Assembly: GCA_905233785.1 (NCBI GenBank)
Contig: CAJOCV010000017.1
Span: forward strand, 1-20,692
Length of the DNA: 20,692 bases
From: an uncultured Oscillospiraceae bacterium
Lineage (GTDB): Bacteria > Bacillota > Clostridia > Oscillospirales > Oscillospiraceae
Reading direction: 5' to 3'
The first letter of the stretch is position 1. Each line of letters begins with the position of its first letter. Under the pieces are notes generated by a model, which searched no databases, had not been told where the DNA came from, and saw nothing but the letters and a program-made list of their open reading frames with translations. Shown here one piece after another: positions 1 to 6,825 of the stretch. The position numbers and the translations under genes are program-made.

Positions 1-180
1 GAGTTCAGAGGGGGAACGCCTCTGATTTTTCGCCTCGCAAGGCGAAAAACAAATGGAAATCCGTTTTTGACGGGGCTTTGCCTCGGCAAAAACACTTTAA
101 GCCGAGCCGTGCGAGGCCTTGCGCCGACCAAACGAGGCGCGTCCCCCGTGCGCCTCGTGCGATGAGCGCAAGTTTCCCCC
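1..180. other. Gene-free left edge with stacked hairpins
   Basis: I see no gene here. The stretch holds several short inverted repeats: CAGAGG 6-11 with CCTCTG 19-24, then a perfect 10-bp stem TTTTTCGCCT 26-35 with AGGCGAAAAA 40-49 (loop CGCA), and a weaker GTTTTTG/CAAAAAC pair around 63-92. The 26-49 stem could end transcription of a gene lying left of the window, on either strand, because its arms carry T and A runs. No convincing promoter for the downstream gene was found. Confidence 0.5.
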
Positions 181-218
181 TAACTATTCAGTCCCCTTTC
201 AAGGGGACTGAATAGTTA
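181..218. repeat. 18-bp perfect palindromic hairpin (TAACTATTCAGTCCC type)
   Basis: Arms 181-198 and 201-218 are exact reverse complements around a 2-nt centre. The core ATTCAGTCCC...GGGACTGAAT recurs in the hairpin at 5078-5112, so this is one copy of a dispersed palindromic element. Both copies are preceded, in the same orientation, by a GTT(T)CCCCC run (171-180 here). There is no T-run after the stem, so a role as simple terminator is uncertain. It lies just upstream of the pseudouridine synthase gene. Confidence 0.75.
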
Positions 219-271
219 CAATGCAAAAAAGCTTTGCGCCCCGAAGGGGACAAAACGAACGGGAGTGACGT

Positions 272-907
272 ATGGAGATCATCTATCGGGACGCGGATAT
301 CCTCGTCTGCCTCAAGCCGCCGCGCGTACTGTCCACGGATGAGCCGGGCGGTCTGCCCGCGCTGCTGCGGCAGGCGCTCGGGGACGAACACGCCGACCTG
401 CGCACGGTGCATCGGCTGGATCGCGTGGTGGGCGGCGTGATGGTGCTGGCGCGAAGCGCGAAGAGCGCGTCGGAGCTTTCTCATCAGGTGCGGGAAGGGA
501 CGTTTGGCAAGGAATACCTCGCCGTTGTGCACGGGAAGACAGAGGATCGCGCCGCGCTTTGCGATCTCATGTACCGCGACAAGGCGCGGAAGATGAGCTT
601 TGTCACCGACCGCCCCGGCAAGGGCGTCCAGGAGGCGCGGCTGCGCTTTGAGACGCTGGGGCGCGCCGAGGACTTGAGCCTTGTGCGGGTGGAGCTGCTG
701 ACGGGCCGAACCCACCAGATCCGGGTGCAGTTTTCCTCCCGCGCGCTCCCGCTCGTCGGCGAGCGCAAATACTGCCAGCCCCGGGACGACTGCGAGCTTG
801 CCCTCTGGTCGCACCGCATTGCGTTTACCCACCCGACAAGCGGGGAGCGGATGGAATTTTCCGCCCCGCCGCCGCAGGCGTTTCCCTGGACATGCTTTCA
901 ATGTTAG
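272..907 (+). CDS. RluA-family RNA pseudouridine synthase
   Basis: This 211-aa cytoplasmic enzyme should isomerise uridine to pseudouridine in rRNA or tRNA. The family signature HRLDR is at residues 47-51, with D50 as the expected catalytic aspartate. The second conserved block GRTHQIR is at 145-151. There is no N-terminal S4 RNA-binding domain, so it is a short, catalytic-domain-only member of the RluA/RsuA superfamily. The start ATG follows GGGAGTG at a workable distance. Its stop TAG overlaps the AGGAGG site of the next gene (906-911), which suggests co-transcription and coupled translation with the deaminase-like protein. The RNA target cannot be told from sequence. Confidence 0.9.
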   Translation: MEIIYRDADILVCLKPPRVLSTDEPGGLPALLRQALGDEHADLRTVHRLDRVVGGVMVLARSAKSASELSHQVREGTFGKEYLAVVHGKTEDRAALCDLMYRDKARKMSFVTDRPGKGVQEARLRFETLGRAEDLSLVRVELLTGRTHQIRVQFSSRALPLVGERKYCQPRDDCELALWSHRIAFTHPTSGERMEFSAPPPQAFPWTCFQC

Positions 908-918
908 GAGGTTGCGGC

Positions 919-3372
919 ATGGAATACTTCGGCCAATTTTCGCTGGATAAGGAAAAGGACATCCTCGTGGAGCTCCGGCGGGAGGGCGAGACGCTCTCCT
1001 ATGTGCTGCGCACGCCGAACCACGGCACCGGGAACCTGATCCGCAACCTTGCAAAGCTGTGTAAGCTCCCGCTGAGCGAGGATGAAAGCGGGCTCAAGGT
1101 CATCCGCGGCACGGTGCCGAGCTATGTGGACGGGGAGAACCGCCGACTCTGGATTTTCCGCCTGGGCAATACCAAGGTGGCGAACATCCGCCCGGACGGC
1201 ACAGTGGAGCTCAAGGCCTCGATCCCCGCCATCTCCAAGGCGCTGATGAGCCAGACCAAGGACTACCGCCTCACAGAGCAGGAAACCATTGTCAAAACCT
1301 ACATTTTTTCCGACTGCAAGTTTCATACCGACCTGCACACCCATATGAGCGCAAACCTGCCGCCGGAGCTGTTGATCGCCCTGGGCGTCCACCATCAGAT
1401 CCGCTATCCGCTCTACTATATTAAAAAGCTGGGTCTTCGCGTCACGCCGGAGCAGCAGGCCACGCTGGACGCGAGACGCCGTGAAGCCGCGTGTGCGCTC
1501 CGCGATTCGTCGCTCACAGGCAAATACCGCGAACGGCGCATCGACGACAACACCTTTCTCAACCTTGCCGACCTGCTGCTGCGAAATCCCGCGGACGCGG
1601 CGTACAACCTCGCGCGCATCCGCGTATCTCTCGCGGTGCCCAAGGACGGGCAGGCGGTATTTGCCGATCTCGAGAAGGTCTACCTCTACCGCTATGTATT
1701 TACCAAGGGCGTACCCGCCGGGGAACGCATCGGGACGACGGGGCTATCGGAGCTTCCGGATGCCGAGATCAACGCGGCGCTGCGGCAGATGGCGCTCGAT
1801 CGGGAAAACCCCGCCTATGCGCACAATACGCTCTTTCAGGACAAGCTTTTGTGGATCGCGCGAAACTACCGGCGCTATGGCATCGACTATGCGGAAATCT
1901 CCGACACGAGCCTCTGTAAGCCCGAGGCCGCGCCCGAGGTGCTGCGGCAGATCCACGCGGTTTTGCCCGCCGTCACAGCGGAGACGGGGGTGCTCCTGCG
2001 TTTTCTGGCCGCCATGCGCCGCACGCCGCTGACCCTTGTACGGGACAGCGTGGCGCCGGACGACTATCTGGCGGAGAACCTGCGCACCCTGCGGGCGGTG
2101 GCGTCTGACCCTTATGTCGCGGGCAGCGACATCGTGGGCGAGGAGATCAACGACATTCTCGAGCTCAAAAACGTGATCGGAGAGCTCACCGCCATCGCGC
2201 GGGAGACGCCGGGCTTCGTCCTGCGTGTCCACGCGGGGGAGAACGACAGTCTGCGGGATAACGTCGCGAATACACTGCGCTGTGTGCGGGAATCCCTCGC
2301 CCCCGGGCAGGCGATGCCGCGCCTTCGCATCGGTCACGGGCTCTATACTCCGAATCTGCAGTCCCCGCGCGGTGAAAAGCTCATGCGCGAGCTGCGGGAG
2401 TATGGCGTGACGCTGGAATTTCAGCTCACGAGCAACGTGCGGCTCAACAACCTGAGCGACCTGAAGCGCCACCCCCTGCGGCAATATCTGCGCGCCGGGA
2501 TCGCCTGCGTGCAGGGAACCGACGGCGGCGCGCTCTATGGCACCAACTCCATCGACGAGGAGCTCGCGCTGGAAAAGCTGCTGGGGCTCAAGCACGAGGA
2601 GCTTTGCCGCATGAGCGAGGCGGAGCGCAGCATCAGGGAGGAAAGCATCGCCGTGTTCTCAGCGAGGCAAAACGCCCTGCGGGCGGCGGACATCCGAGCC
2701 TTTTACACAGCGCGGATCGCCGCGGTGCCGAGGCCGGACGCGGCGCTGCGCACCGCCAGAGAAAAATGCGAAAGCGCAAGCGGCCTCGCGTCTCAAATCC
2801 GCGATCTGCCCGCGGCGGGGACGCCCCTGATTCTGGCCGGGGGAAGCTTCAACAGCGATACCCACACGACCCGTATGCGCGAGGGGGGCAAAGCGCTGAT
2901 TGATGCGCTGCTGCAAAACGCCGACCCCGAAAAGCTCTTTTTCGTGATCGGCCACAAGCTCACGGCCTATGAGCGGTATCTGGTGGAACAAAATCGGGGG
3001 CGGTTCCGCGTCTTCGCGATTGTGCCTGCGGCGCTGTCCGCCGGGGAGCTTCGGCGGCTGCGGCAGAGCGATGTTTCGGTGCGTATTTCCATTGAGCCCA
3101 GCGGCAACGGACTGTATAAGAGCTTTGCCTATGAAATCTTCAAGCGCCGCCGTTCGATCCTGCTGGCCTTTGACGGCAATTCCCCGGCGGCAAATCTGGT
3201 GCAGGAGGCGAAGAACGGGCGGCAAAAGTGCGCGATCTACATCTCCCGCCACAGCCGGACGCTCTGCGCCAAGGCGAGGATGCTTCAGGGCTATGTGGGG
3301 CTTTTCGACGAGGGCGCCGGATTTGCCGACGAGCTGGTGAAAAAGCACTTATACGATTCTACCATAGACTAA
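919..3372 (+). CDS. Adenosine-deaminase-like protein with C-terminal Rossmann-like (SLOG/DprA-like?) domain
   Basis: An 817-aa cytoplasmic protein, more than twice the length of a normal adenosine deaminase. Residues about 125-590 carry the ADA metal-site landmarks: HTH at 140-142, HAGE at 438-441, GHG at 472-474 and GTDG at 533-536. The first Asp of the usual TDD pair is kept (D535) and the second is Gly. Residues 1-120 match nothing I recognise. From about 634 to 800 there is an alternating beta/alpha region with PLILAGGSF, LFFVIGH, RVFAIVP and IEPSGNGLY. It resembles a Rossmann-type SLOG/DprA-like nucleotide-sensing domain; that assignment is inference. The start is ATG 919, seven bases after AGGAGG at 906-911; an in-frame ATG at 892 lies inside the previous gene and has no good site. 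It may deaminate a nucleoside or nucleotide, but the substrate is unknown. Confidence 0.75.
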   Translation: MEYFGQFSLDKEKDILVELRREGETLSYVLRTPNHGTGNLIRNLAKLCKLPLSEDESGLKVIRGTVPSYVDGENRRLWIFRLGNTKVANIRPDGTVELKASIPAISKALMSQTKDYRLTEQETIVKTYIFSDCKFHTDLHTHMSANLPPELLIALGVHHQIRYPLYYIKKLGLRVTPEQQATLDARRREAACALRDSSLTGKYRERRIDDNTFLNLADLLLRNPADAAYNLARIRVSLAVPKDGQAVFADLEKVYLYRYVFTKGVPAGERIGTTGLSELPDAEINAALRQMALDRENPAYAHNTLFQDKLLWIARNYRRYGIDYAEISDTSLCKPEAAPEVLRQIHAVLPAVTAETGVLLRFLAAMRRTPLTLVRDSVAPDDYLAENLRTLRAVASDPYVAGSDIVGEEINDILELKNVIGELTAIARETPGFVLRVHAGENDSLRDNVANTLRCVRESLAPGQAMPRLRIGHGLYTPNLQSPRGEKLMRELREYGVTLEFQLTSNVRLNNLSDLKRHPLRQYLRAGIACVQGTDGGALYGTNSIDEELALEKLLGLKHEELCRMSEAERSIREESIAVFSARQNALRAADIRAFYTARIAAVPRPDAALRTAREKCESASGLASQIRDLPAAGTPLILAGGSFNSDTHTTRMREGGKALIDALLQNADPEKLFFVIGHKLTAYERYLVEQNRGRFRVFAIVPAALSAGELRRLRQSDVSVRISIEPSGNGLYKSFAYEIFKRRRSILLAFDGNSPAANLVQEAKNGRQKCAIYISRHSRTLCAKARMLQGYVGLFDEGAGFADELVKKHLYDSTID

Positions 3373-3450
3373 AATTTGTGGGATGCTTCGTGATCGCCTG
3401 ACGCATATCCGCCTCGGAAATCTTTCATAGCGCCTGATGGAAGAATCGTA
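3352..3450. repeat. 99-nt imperfect inverted repeat at the 3' end of the deaminase-like gene
   Basis: Arms 3352-3365 and 3437-3450 pair over 14 bp with one mismatch. Inside them GGGATGC (around 3381) can pair with GCATATCC (around 3402), which gives a long imperfect hairpin. The left arm contains the last codons and sits just before the TAA stop (3370-3372). It may terminate or stabilise the upstream transcript, or be a small palindromic element that inserted here. There is no strong U-tract. Confidence 0.5.
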
Positions 3451-3457
3451 TTCTTGC

Positions 3458-3486
3458 TTGACAAATGTAAGCAAAAAAGTTACACT
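3458..3486 (+). promoter_or_regulatory. Sigma-A-type promoter of the mgtE transcript
   Basis: TTGACA at 3458-3463 and TACACT at 3481-3486 are separated by 17 bp. This is the best vegetative promoter upstream of mgtE, and it predicts a leader of roughly 200 nt before the mgtE start. Confidence 0.75.
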
Positions 3487-3696
3487 AAGTAGGGATCAGA
3501 TGGGAAAATCGCCGCTGATCTTTGTGCAAAAATTTGAAATAAGGAGGAAACGTCATGGACGGTGGAAGTACCGGCGGCACAGCAGGCCGAAGTTTTGATG
3601 CGGAACCGCCCCTGCGCGTTTCCGTGCCGTTGAACAACTGCTGAACTTTGGCCTGCGTGTCTCGGGCATCGCCTTCTGACAAAAAGGAGGACAACG
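3487..3696 (+). promoter_or_regulatory. Structured mgtE leader RNA
   Basis: About 200 nt lie between the promoter and the mgtE start. The leader shows a short hairpin, GATCAG 3494-3499 with CTGATC 3515-3520. It also shows a 13-bp stem pairing 3582-3594 with 3644-3656 (one G-U pair), which encloses the second half of a 29-codon ORF. The ORF stop codon (3642-3644) sits at the start of the 3' arm, so ribosome position could change the folding. mgtE genes are often controlled by the Mg2+-sensing M-box, but I could not recognise M-box conserved segments here. A regulatory function is therefore inferred from length, structure and context. Confidence 0.45.
3555..3644 (+). CDS. Possible 29-aa leader peptide upstream of mgtE
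   Basis: ATG 3555 follows AAGGAGG (3541-3547) by seven bases, a ribosome binding site as good as those of the long genes nearby. The ORF ends at TGA 3642-3644. The peptide begins MDGGSTGGTAG, contains a Pro-Pro pair (EPP) and ends VPLNNC. It resembles no family I know. It could be a regulatory leader peptide whose translation opens the 3582-3656 stem, or a chance ORF. The strong ribosome binding site is the main argument that it is translated. Confidence 0.4.
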   Translation: MDGGSTGGTAGRSFDAEPPLRVSVPLNNC

Positions 3697-5070
3697 ATGG
3701 CAGAACACACAGTCACCATGGAGAGCACGCTGAGAAAGCTGCTTGAGGAGAAGAAGTATTCCACGCTCAAGGACATTCTCGTCACCATGAACCCGGCGGA
3801 CGTGGCCGGGGTCTTTGAGGATTTGGCGGACGAGCGCCTGCCCCGGCTGTTCCGGCTGCTGCCGAAGGAGCTCGCGGCGGAGACCTTTGTGGAGATGGAG
3901 ACGGAGCAGCAGGAGTTGCTGATCCGGGGCTTCTCGGACGCGGAGCTGCGCGCCGTGATCGAGGAACTGTATGTGGACGACGCGGTGGATCTGGTGGAGG
4001 AGATGCCGGCCAATGTGGTCAAGCGCATCCTCGCCCAGGCCGATCCCCAGATGCGAAAGGAGATCAACGACCTTCTGCGCTATCCGGAAAACTCCGCGGG
4101 CTCCATTATGACCACGGAATATGTGTCGCTGCGCCCGCAGATGACCGTATCCGAGGCCATCACGCGCATCCGGCGCACCGGCGTCGATAAGGAGACCATT
4201 TATACCTGCTATGTGACCGCGGGCAGCAAGCTTCTCGGCACGGTTTCCGTGAAGGATCTGCTGCTCTCCGCGGACGACACGACCCCGGTTTCCGAGATCA
4301 TGGATGAAAACGTGATCGCGGTGAACACCCTGACAGACCAGGAAGAGGTCGCGCAGATGCTCTCGAAGTATAACTTCCTGGCGCTGCCCGTGGTGGACAC
4401 GGACAAGCGACTGGTGGGCATCATCACCTTTGACGACGCGATGGACGTTCTTGTGGAGGAGACGACCGAGGACATTGAGAAGATGGCCGGTATGCTCCCC
4501 TCGGAGAAGAGCTACCTGCGCTCCAACGCCTGGGATCTCTTCAAGCACCGCATCCCCTGGCTTGCGCTGCTGATGGTCTCGGCCACCTTTACGGGCATGA
4601 TCATCACGGGCTTTGAAAGCGCTCTCGCCGCCCAGGTCGTGCTCACGGCCTTTATCCCCATGCTGATGGATACCGGCGGCAACTCCGGCTCTCAGGCCTC
4701 CGTCACGGTGATCCGCGCCTTGAGCCTGGGTGAGCTTGCCTTTGCCGACGCGCCCAAGGTCATCTGGAAGGAGATCCAGACCGCCTGCCTATGCGGCCTC
4801 GCCCTCGCGGCGCTCTGCTTCGGAAAGATCATGCTGGTGGATCGCCTGCTGCTCGGCAATACGGACATCACGGTACTCACGGCCTTTGTGGTCTGCTTCA
4901 CCATGGCGCTTACGGTGCTCATGGCAAAAATCGTGGGCTGTACGCTGCCGATGGCGGCGAAAAAGATCGGCTTCGATCCCGCCGTGATGGCAAGCCCCTT
5001 TATCACCACGATCGTGGACGCGCTGAGCCTGCTGGTCTACTTCGGCATCGCGAGCGCCCTTCTGTTTTGA
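3697..5070 (+). CDS. mgtE: MgtE-family magnesium transporter
   Basis: A 457-aa inner-membrane Mg2+ channel/transporter of full family length. Residues about 10-125 form the MgtE N-terminal helical domain with its Asp/Glu-rich turns. Two CBS domains follow, around 138-195 and 200-255 (the first begins near IMTTEYVSL). The membrane domain from about 275 to the end has five likely spans and the family hallmark MDTGGNSGSQASV near 324-336. In known homologues, Mg2+ bound between the N and CBS domains closes the pore. The start is fixed by AAGGAGG at 3684-3690. It is a single-gene unit with its own promoter and a long leader, convergent with the fructan operon. Confidence 0.95.
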   Translation: MAEHTVTMESTLRKLLEEKKYSTLKDILVTMNPADVAGVFEDLADERLPRLFRLLPKELAAETFVEMETEQQELLIRGFSDAELRAVIEELYVDDAVDLVEEMPANVVKRILAQADPQMRKEINDLLRYPENSAGSIMTTEYVSLRPQMTVSEAITRIRRTGVDKETIYTCYVTAGSKLLGTVSVKDLLLSADDTTPVSEIMDENVIAVNTLTDQEEVAQMLSKYNFLALPVVDTDKRLVGIITFDDAMDVLVEETTEDIEKMAGMLPSEKSYLRSNAWDLFKHRIPWLALLMVSATFTGMIITGFESALAAQVVLTAFIPMLMDTGGNSGSQASVTVIRALSLGELAFADAPKVIWKEIQTACLCGLALAALCFGKIMLVDRLLLGNTDITVLTAFVVCFTMALTVLMAKIVGCTLPMAAKKIGFDPAVMASPFITTIVDALSLLVYFGIASALLF

Positions 5071-5077
5071 CGAATGT

Positions 5078-5112
5078 TAACGATTCAGTCCCGTTCCGGG
5101 ACTAAATCGTTA
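5078..5112. terminator. Palindromic hairpin between convergent genes (second copy of the ATTCAGTCCC element)
   Basis: Arms 5078-5093 and 5097-5112 pair over 16 bp with one G-T-type mismatch. The core matches the palindrome at 181-218. It begins eight bases after the mgtE stop and could act on both converging transcripts. The TAG that ends the GH32 lipoprotein frame (5102-5104) lies inside its right arm, so the element is also protein-coding on the minus strand. Confidence 0.6.
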
Positions 5113-6697
5113 GAGGGGATGCACCCCGCTGCGCGCACTCGCGGCGGGGGAACGCTCGCACACTTGCGGGGCGAGAGAAGATGCGGGAGGAGAGCGCCTT
5201 GGTGTTGTCGATGTAGAGCACGACGATCTCATTCTCGCACACGAGCTTCACATGGTGAGTGTCCTGCTTGCTGAAGTCGAAGCGGGTGTAGGCCATGGGA
5301 TCAAACTTGCGCAGCTCCTCGATTTCGTAACCCTCATAGCGCACGAGCTTCTCCTTGGTGTCCAGGCACAGGGCGGTGTAGGTATCGTCGGAGGCGCTGC
5401 CGCCGAAGGCAAAGCCCACGCGGCCGCTGCCGTCGATCGTCACGTCGCACTCGAGCGTCATGGTGACGGGGCGGGTGCCCATGTCGGCCAGGGCGTAGTT
5501 TTCGCCGTCGGCGCTGAGGCGGATGCTGTTTCCGCTGATCTCGACCTGACCCTTGCGGCCCACGGCCTCGAAGGGCTTGTCGGCGACGAAGTATTCCTCC
5601 AGGCTATCGGGAGCCTTGACGCCGAGCTTTCCGTCCTCAAGCTGTACAAGCTGGTGGTTCATCACGTTGCCGGCCCACTGATAGATGCCGGAATCGCCGC
5701 TGACGCCCGCGCGGCCGAGCCAGCCGCAGAGGTAGACGTTATCGCCGATCTCGGCGGTCTTGGCGGCGTAGAAGACAAAGCCGCTGCCCTCCATGGTGCC
5801 CTTACCGTCCAAAATGTTGTCGGAAGGGGCGTGGAAGGGACCGTACATGGAGTTGCTCATGGCATAGTAGGTCACGCAGTCCCAGCTGTAGGTGAGATAC
5901 CAGGTATCGCCGATGCAGAACAGGTCGGGGCATTCGAGGATGAACTGGGCGTGGGGCGCGAAGAAGGGTCCGCTGAACTCCCAGTTGACAAGGTCGGTGG
6001 AGGTGAACTTGGCGACGACGCCGTTCATGCTCTGCTCATGGGCGGCGATCAGCATCCAGTAGCACTGATCCTCCTCGACCCAGAAGACCTCGGGATCGCG
6101 GAAGTTGTCCTTGTCGTAGTTCTCCGGGGCGAAGAGCAGGGGCTCGGGGTTCTTTTCCCAGTGCACGCGGTCGGTGCTGGTGGCGACCATGACGCACTCC
6201 TTGCCCTTGCCGCCGTTGCCGGTGTCGTTATGACCGGTGTAAAACAGGTGGTAAAGCCCGTCCTGATCCTGCATGACGCAGCCGGTGCCGAGCGCGGGGT
6301 CGGGCTCGGACATTGTGCCGTAGCTGAGCACCATGCCGTGATCGGTGTAGTCATAGAAGTTCGGGGTGCTGTACATGTAGAAGGGGTGGTAGCCCTGACC
6401 GTTGTGGTCGGTGTCGTAGAGGTAGTAGAGCTCAAGCGTGCCGTCCTCGGTCACAAAGGGCATCGTGTCGCCCACATAGCCGCCCTCGGGGATGGGGTAG
6501 AGGGTGTAGGGCATGGCCTCATAGGCTTCATCCGGAAGATTGGCCGCGAAGCCCTCCTCCACGGCCTCAACAGGCGCCTCGGCAGGGGCTTCGGGCTCCG
6601 CGGGAGCCTCGGCGGGGGCGGCGCTCTGCGCGCCGCAGGCGGAGAGGAGCAGCGCAAGGATCAGAAGGATCGCGGGCAGAAGCTGTTTTTTACGCAT
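5102..6697 (-). CDS. GH32-like fructan hydrolase, surface lipoprotein, atypical C-terminus
   Basis: A 531-aa exported GH32-family protein, expected to cleave beta-fructofuranosidic bonds outside the membrane. A type II signal peptide ends in LLLSAC, with the lipid-attached Cys at 21, followed by an Ala/Pro/Glu linker to about 48. The five-blade propeller has the triad positions: D77 in GDTMPF (in place of WMNDPNG), D201 in RDP and E255 in ECPD. A beta-sandwich starts near 390. After ALSSRIF the last 25 or so residues turn Arg/Pro-rich and are encoded by the hairpin element at 5078-5150, so the final sandwich strands look lost or replaced. The start at 6697 follows AGGTG; an upstream in-frame ATG (6775) lacks a site. 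Last gene of the fructan operon. Confidence 0.85.
   Translation of the reverse strand: MRKKQLLPAILLILALLLSACGAQSAAPAEAPAEPEAPAEAPVEAVEEGFAANLPDEAYEAMPYTLYPIPEGGYVGDTMPFVTEDGTLELYYLYDTDHNGQGYHPFYMYSTPNFYDYTDHGMVLSYGTMSEPDPALGTGCVMQDQDGLYHLFYTGHNDTGNGGKGKECVMVATSTDRVHWEKNPEPLLFAPENYDKDNFRDPEVFWVEEDQCYWMLIAAHEQSMNGVVAKFTSTDLVNWEFSGPFFAPHAQFILECPDLFCIGDTWYLTYSWDCVTYYAMSNSMYGPFHAPSDNILDGKGTMEGSGFVFYAAKTAEIGDNVYLCGWLGRAGVSGDSGIYQWAGNVMNHQLVQLEDGKLGVKAPDSLEEYFVADKPFEAVGRKGQVEISGNSIRLSADGENYALADMGTRPVTMTLECDVTIDGSGRVGFAFGGSASDDTYTALCLDTKEKLVRYEGYEIEELRKFDPMAYTRFDFSKQDTHHVKLVCENEIVVLYIDNTKALSSRIFSRPASVRAFPRRECAQRGASPLTI
5124..5149. repeat. GC-rich hairpin next to the palindrome
   Basis: CCCCGCTGCG (5124-5133) pairs with CGCGGCGGGG (5140-5149) with one wobble, loop CGCACT. 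Together with 5078-5112 it forms a two-hairpin element of about 70 bp. On the minus strand it encodes part of the anomalous tail of the GH32 lipoprotein. Confidence 0.55.
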
Positions 6698-6761
6698 TGT
6701 TTGCACACCTTTCCATGCAGTTTTGAGCCGTGAGTCTTGAGCTTTGCGTCGGGAAGAGCCG

Positions 6762-6797
6762 GGAGAAGTGCCCAAGTTTGGCAGGGGGCGCTTCTCC
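6762..6797 (-). promoter_or_regulatory. Intercistronic hairpin between the modular protein and GH32 lipoprotein genes
   Basis: GGAGAAGTGCCC (6762-6773) pairs with GGGCGCTTCTCC (6786-6797) with one wobble. CAAAACT/AGTTTTG tracts on either side can extend it. There is no U-run, so it is more likely an mRNA-stability or processing element than a full terminator. It lies in the 128-bp gap before the last gene of the operon. Confidence 0.5.
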
Positions 6798-6825
6798 TCA
6801 AAACGCAGCCCTCAAAACTCAAAAC

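Noticed and set aside
892..918. Upstream start for the deaminase-like protein
   Set aside because: The ATG at 892 lies in the pseudouridine synthase gene without a ribosome site; ATG 919 has AGGAGG at ideal spacing.
3487..3696. M-box Mg2+ riboswitch in the mgtE leader
   Set aside because: The position fits, but I could not find the conserved M-box segments, so I describe only an unassigned structured leader.
3553..4548. A 331-codon minus-strand frame opposite mgtE
   Set aside because: mgtE on the plus strand is unmistakable, and this frame has no recognisable content.
5252..6733. A 493-codon open frame on the plus strand
   Set aside because: Antisense to the GH32 lipoprotein; a Gly/Val/His-rich shadow without family features.
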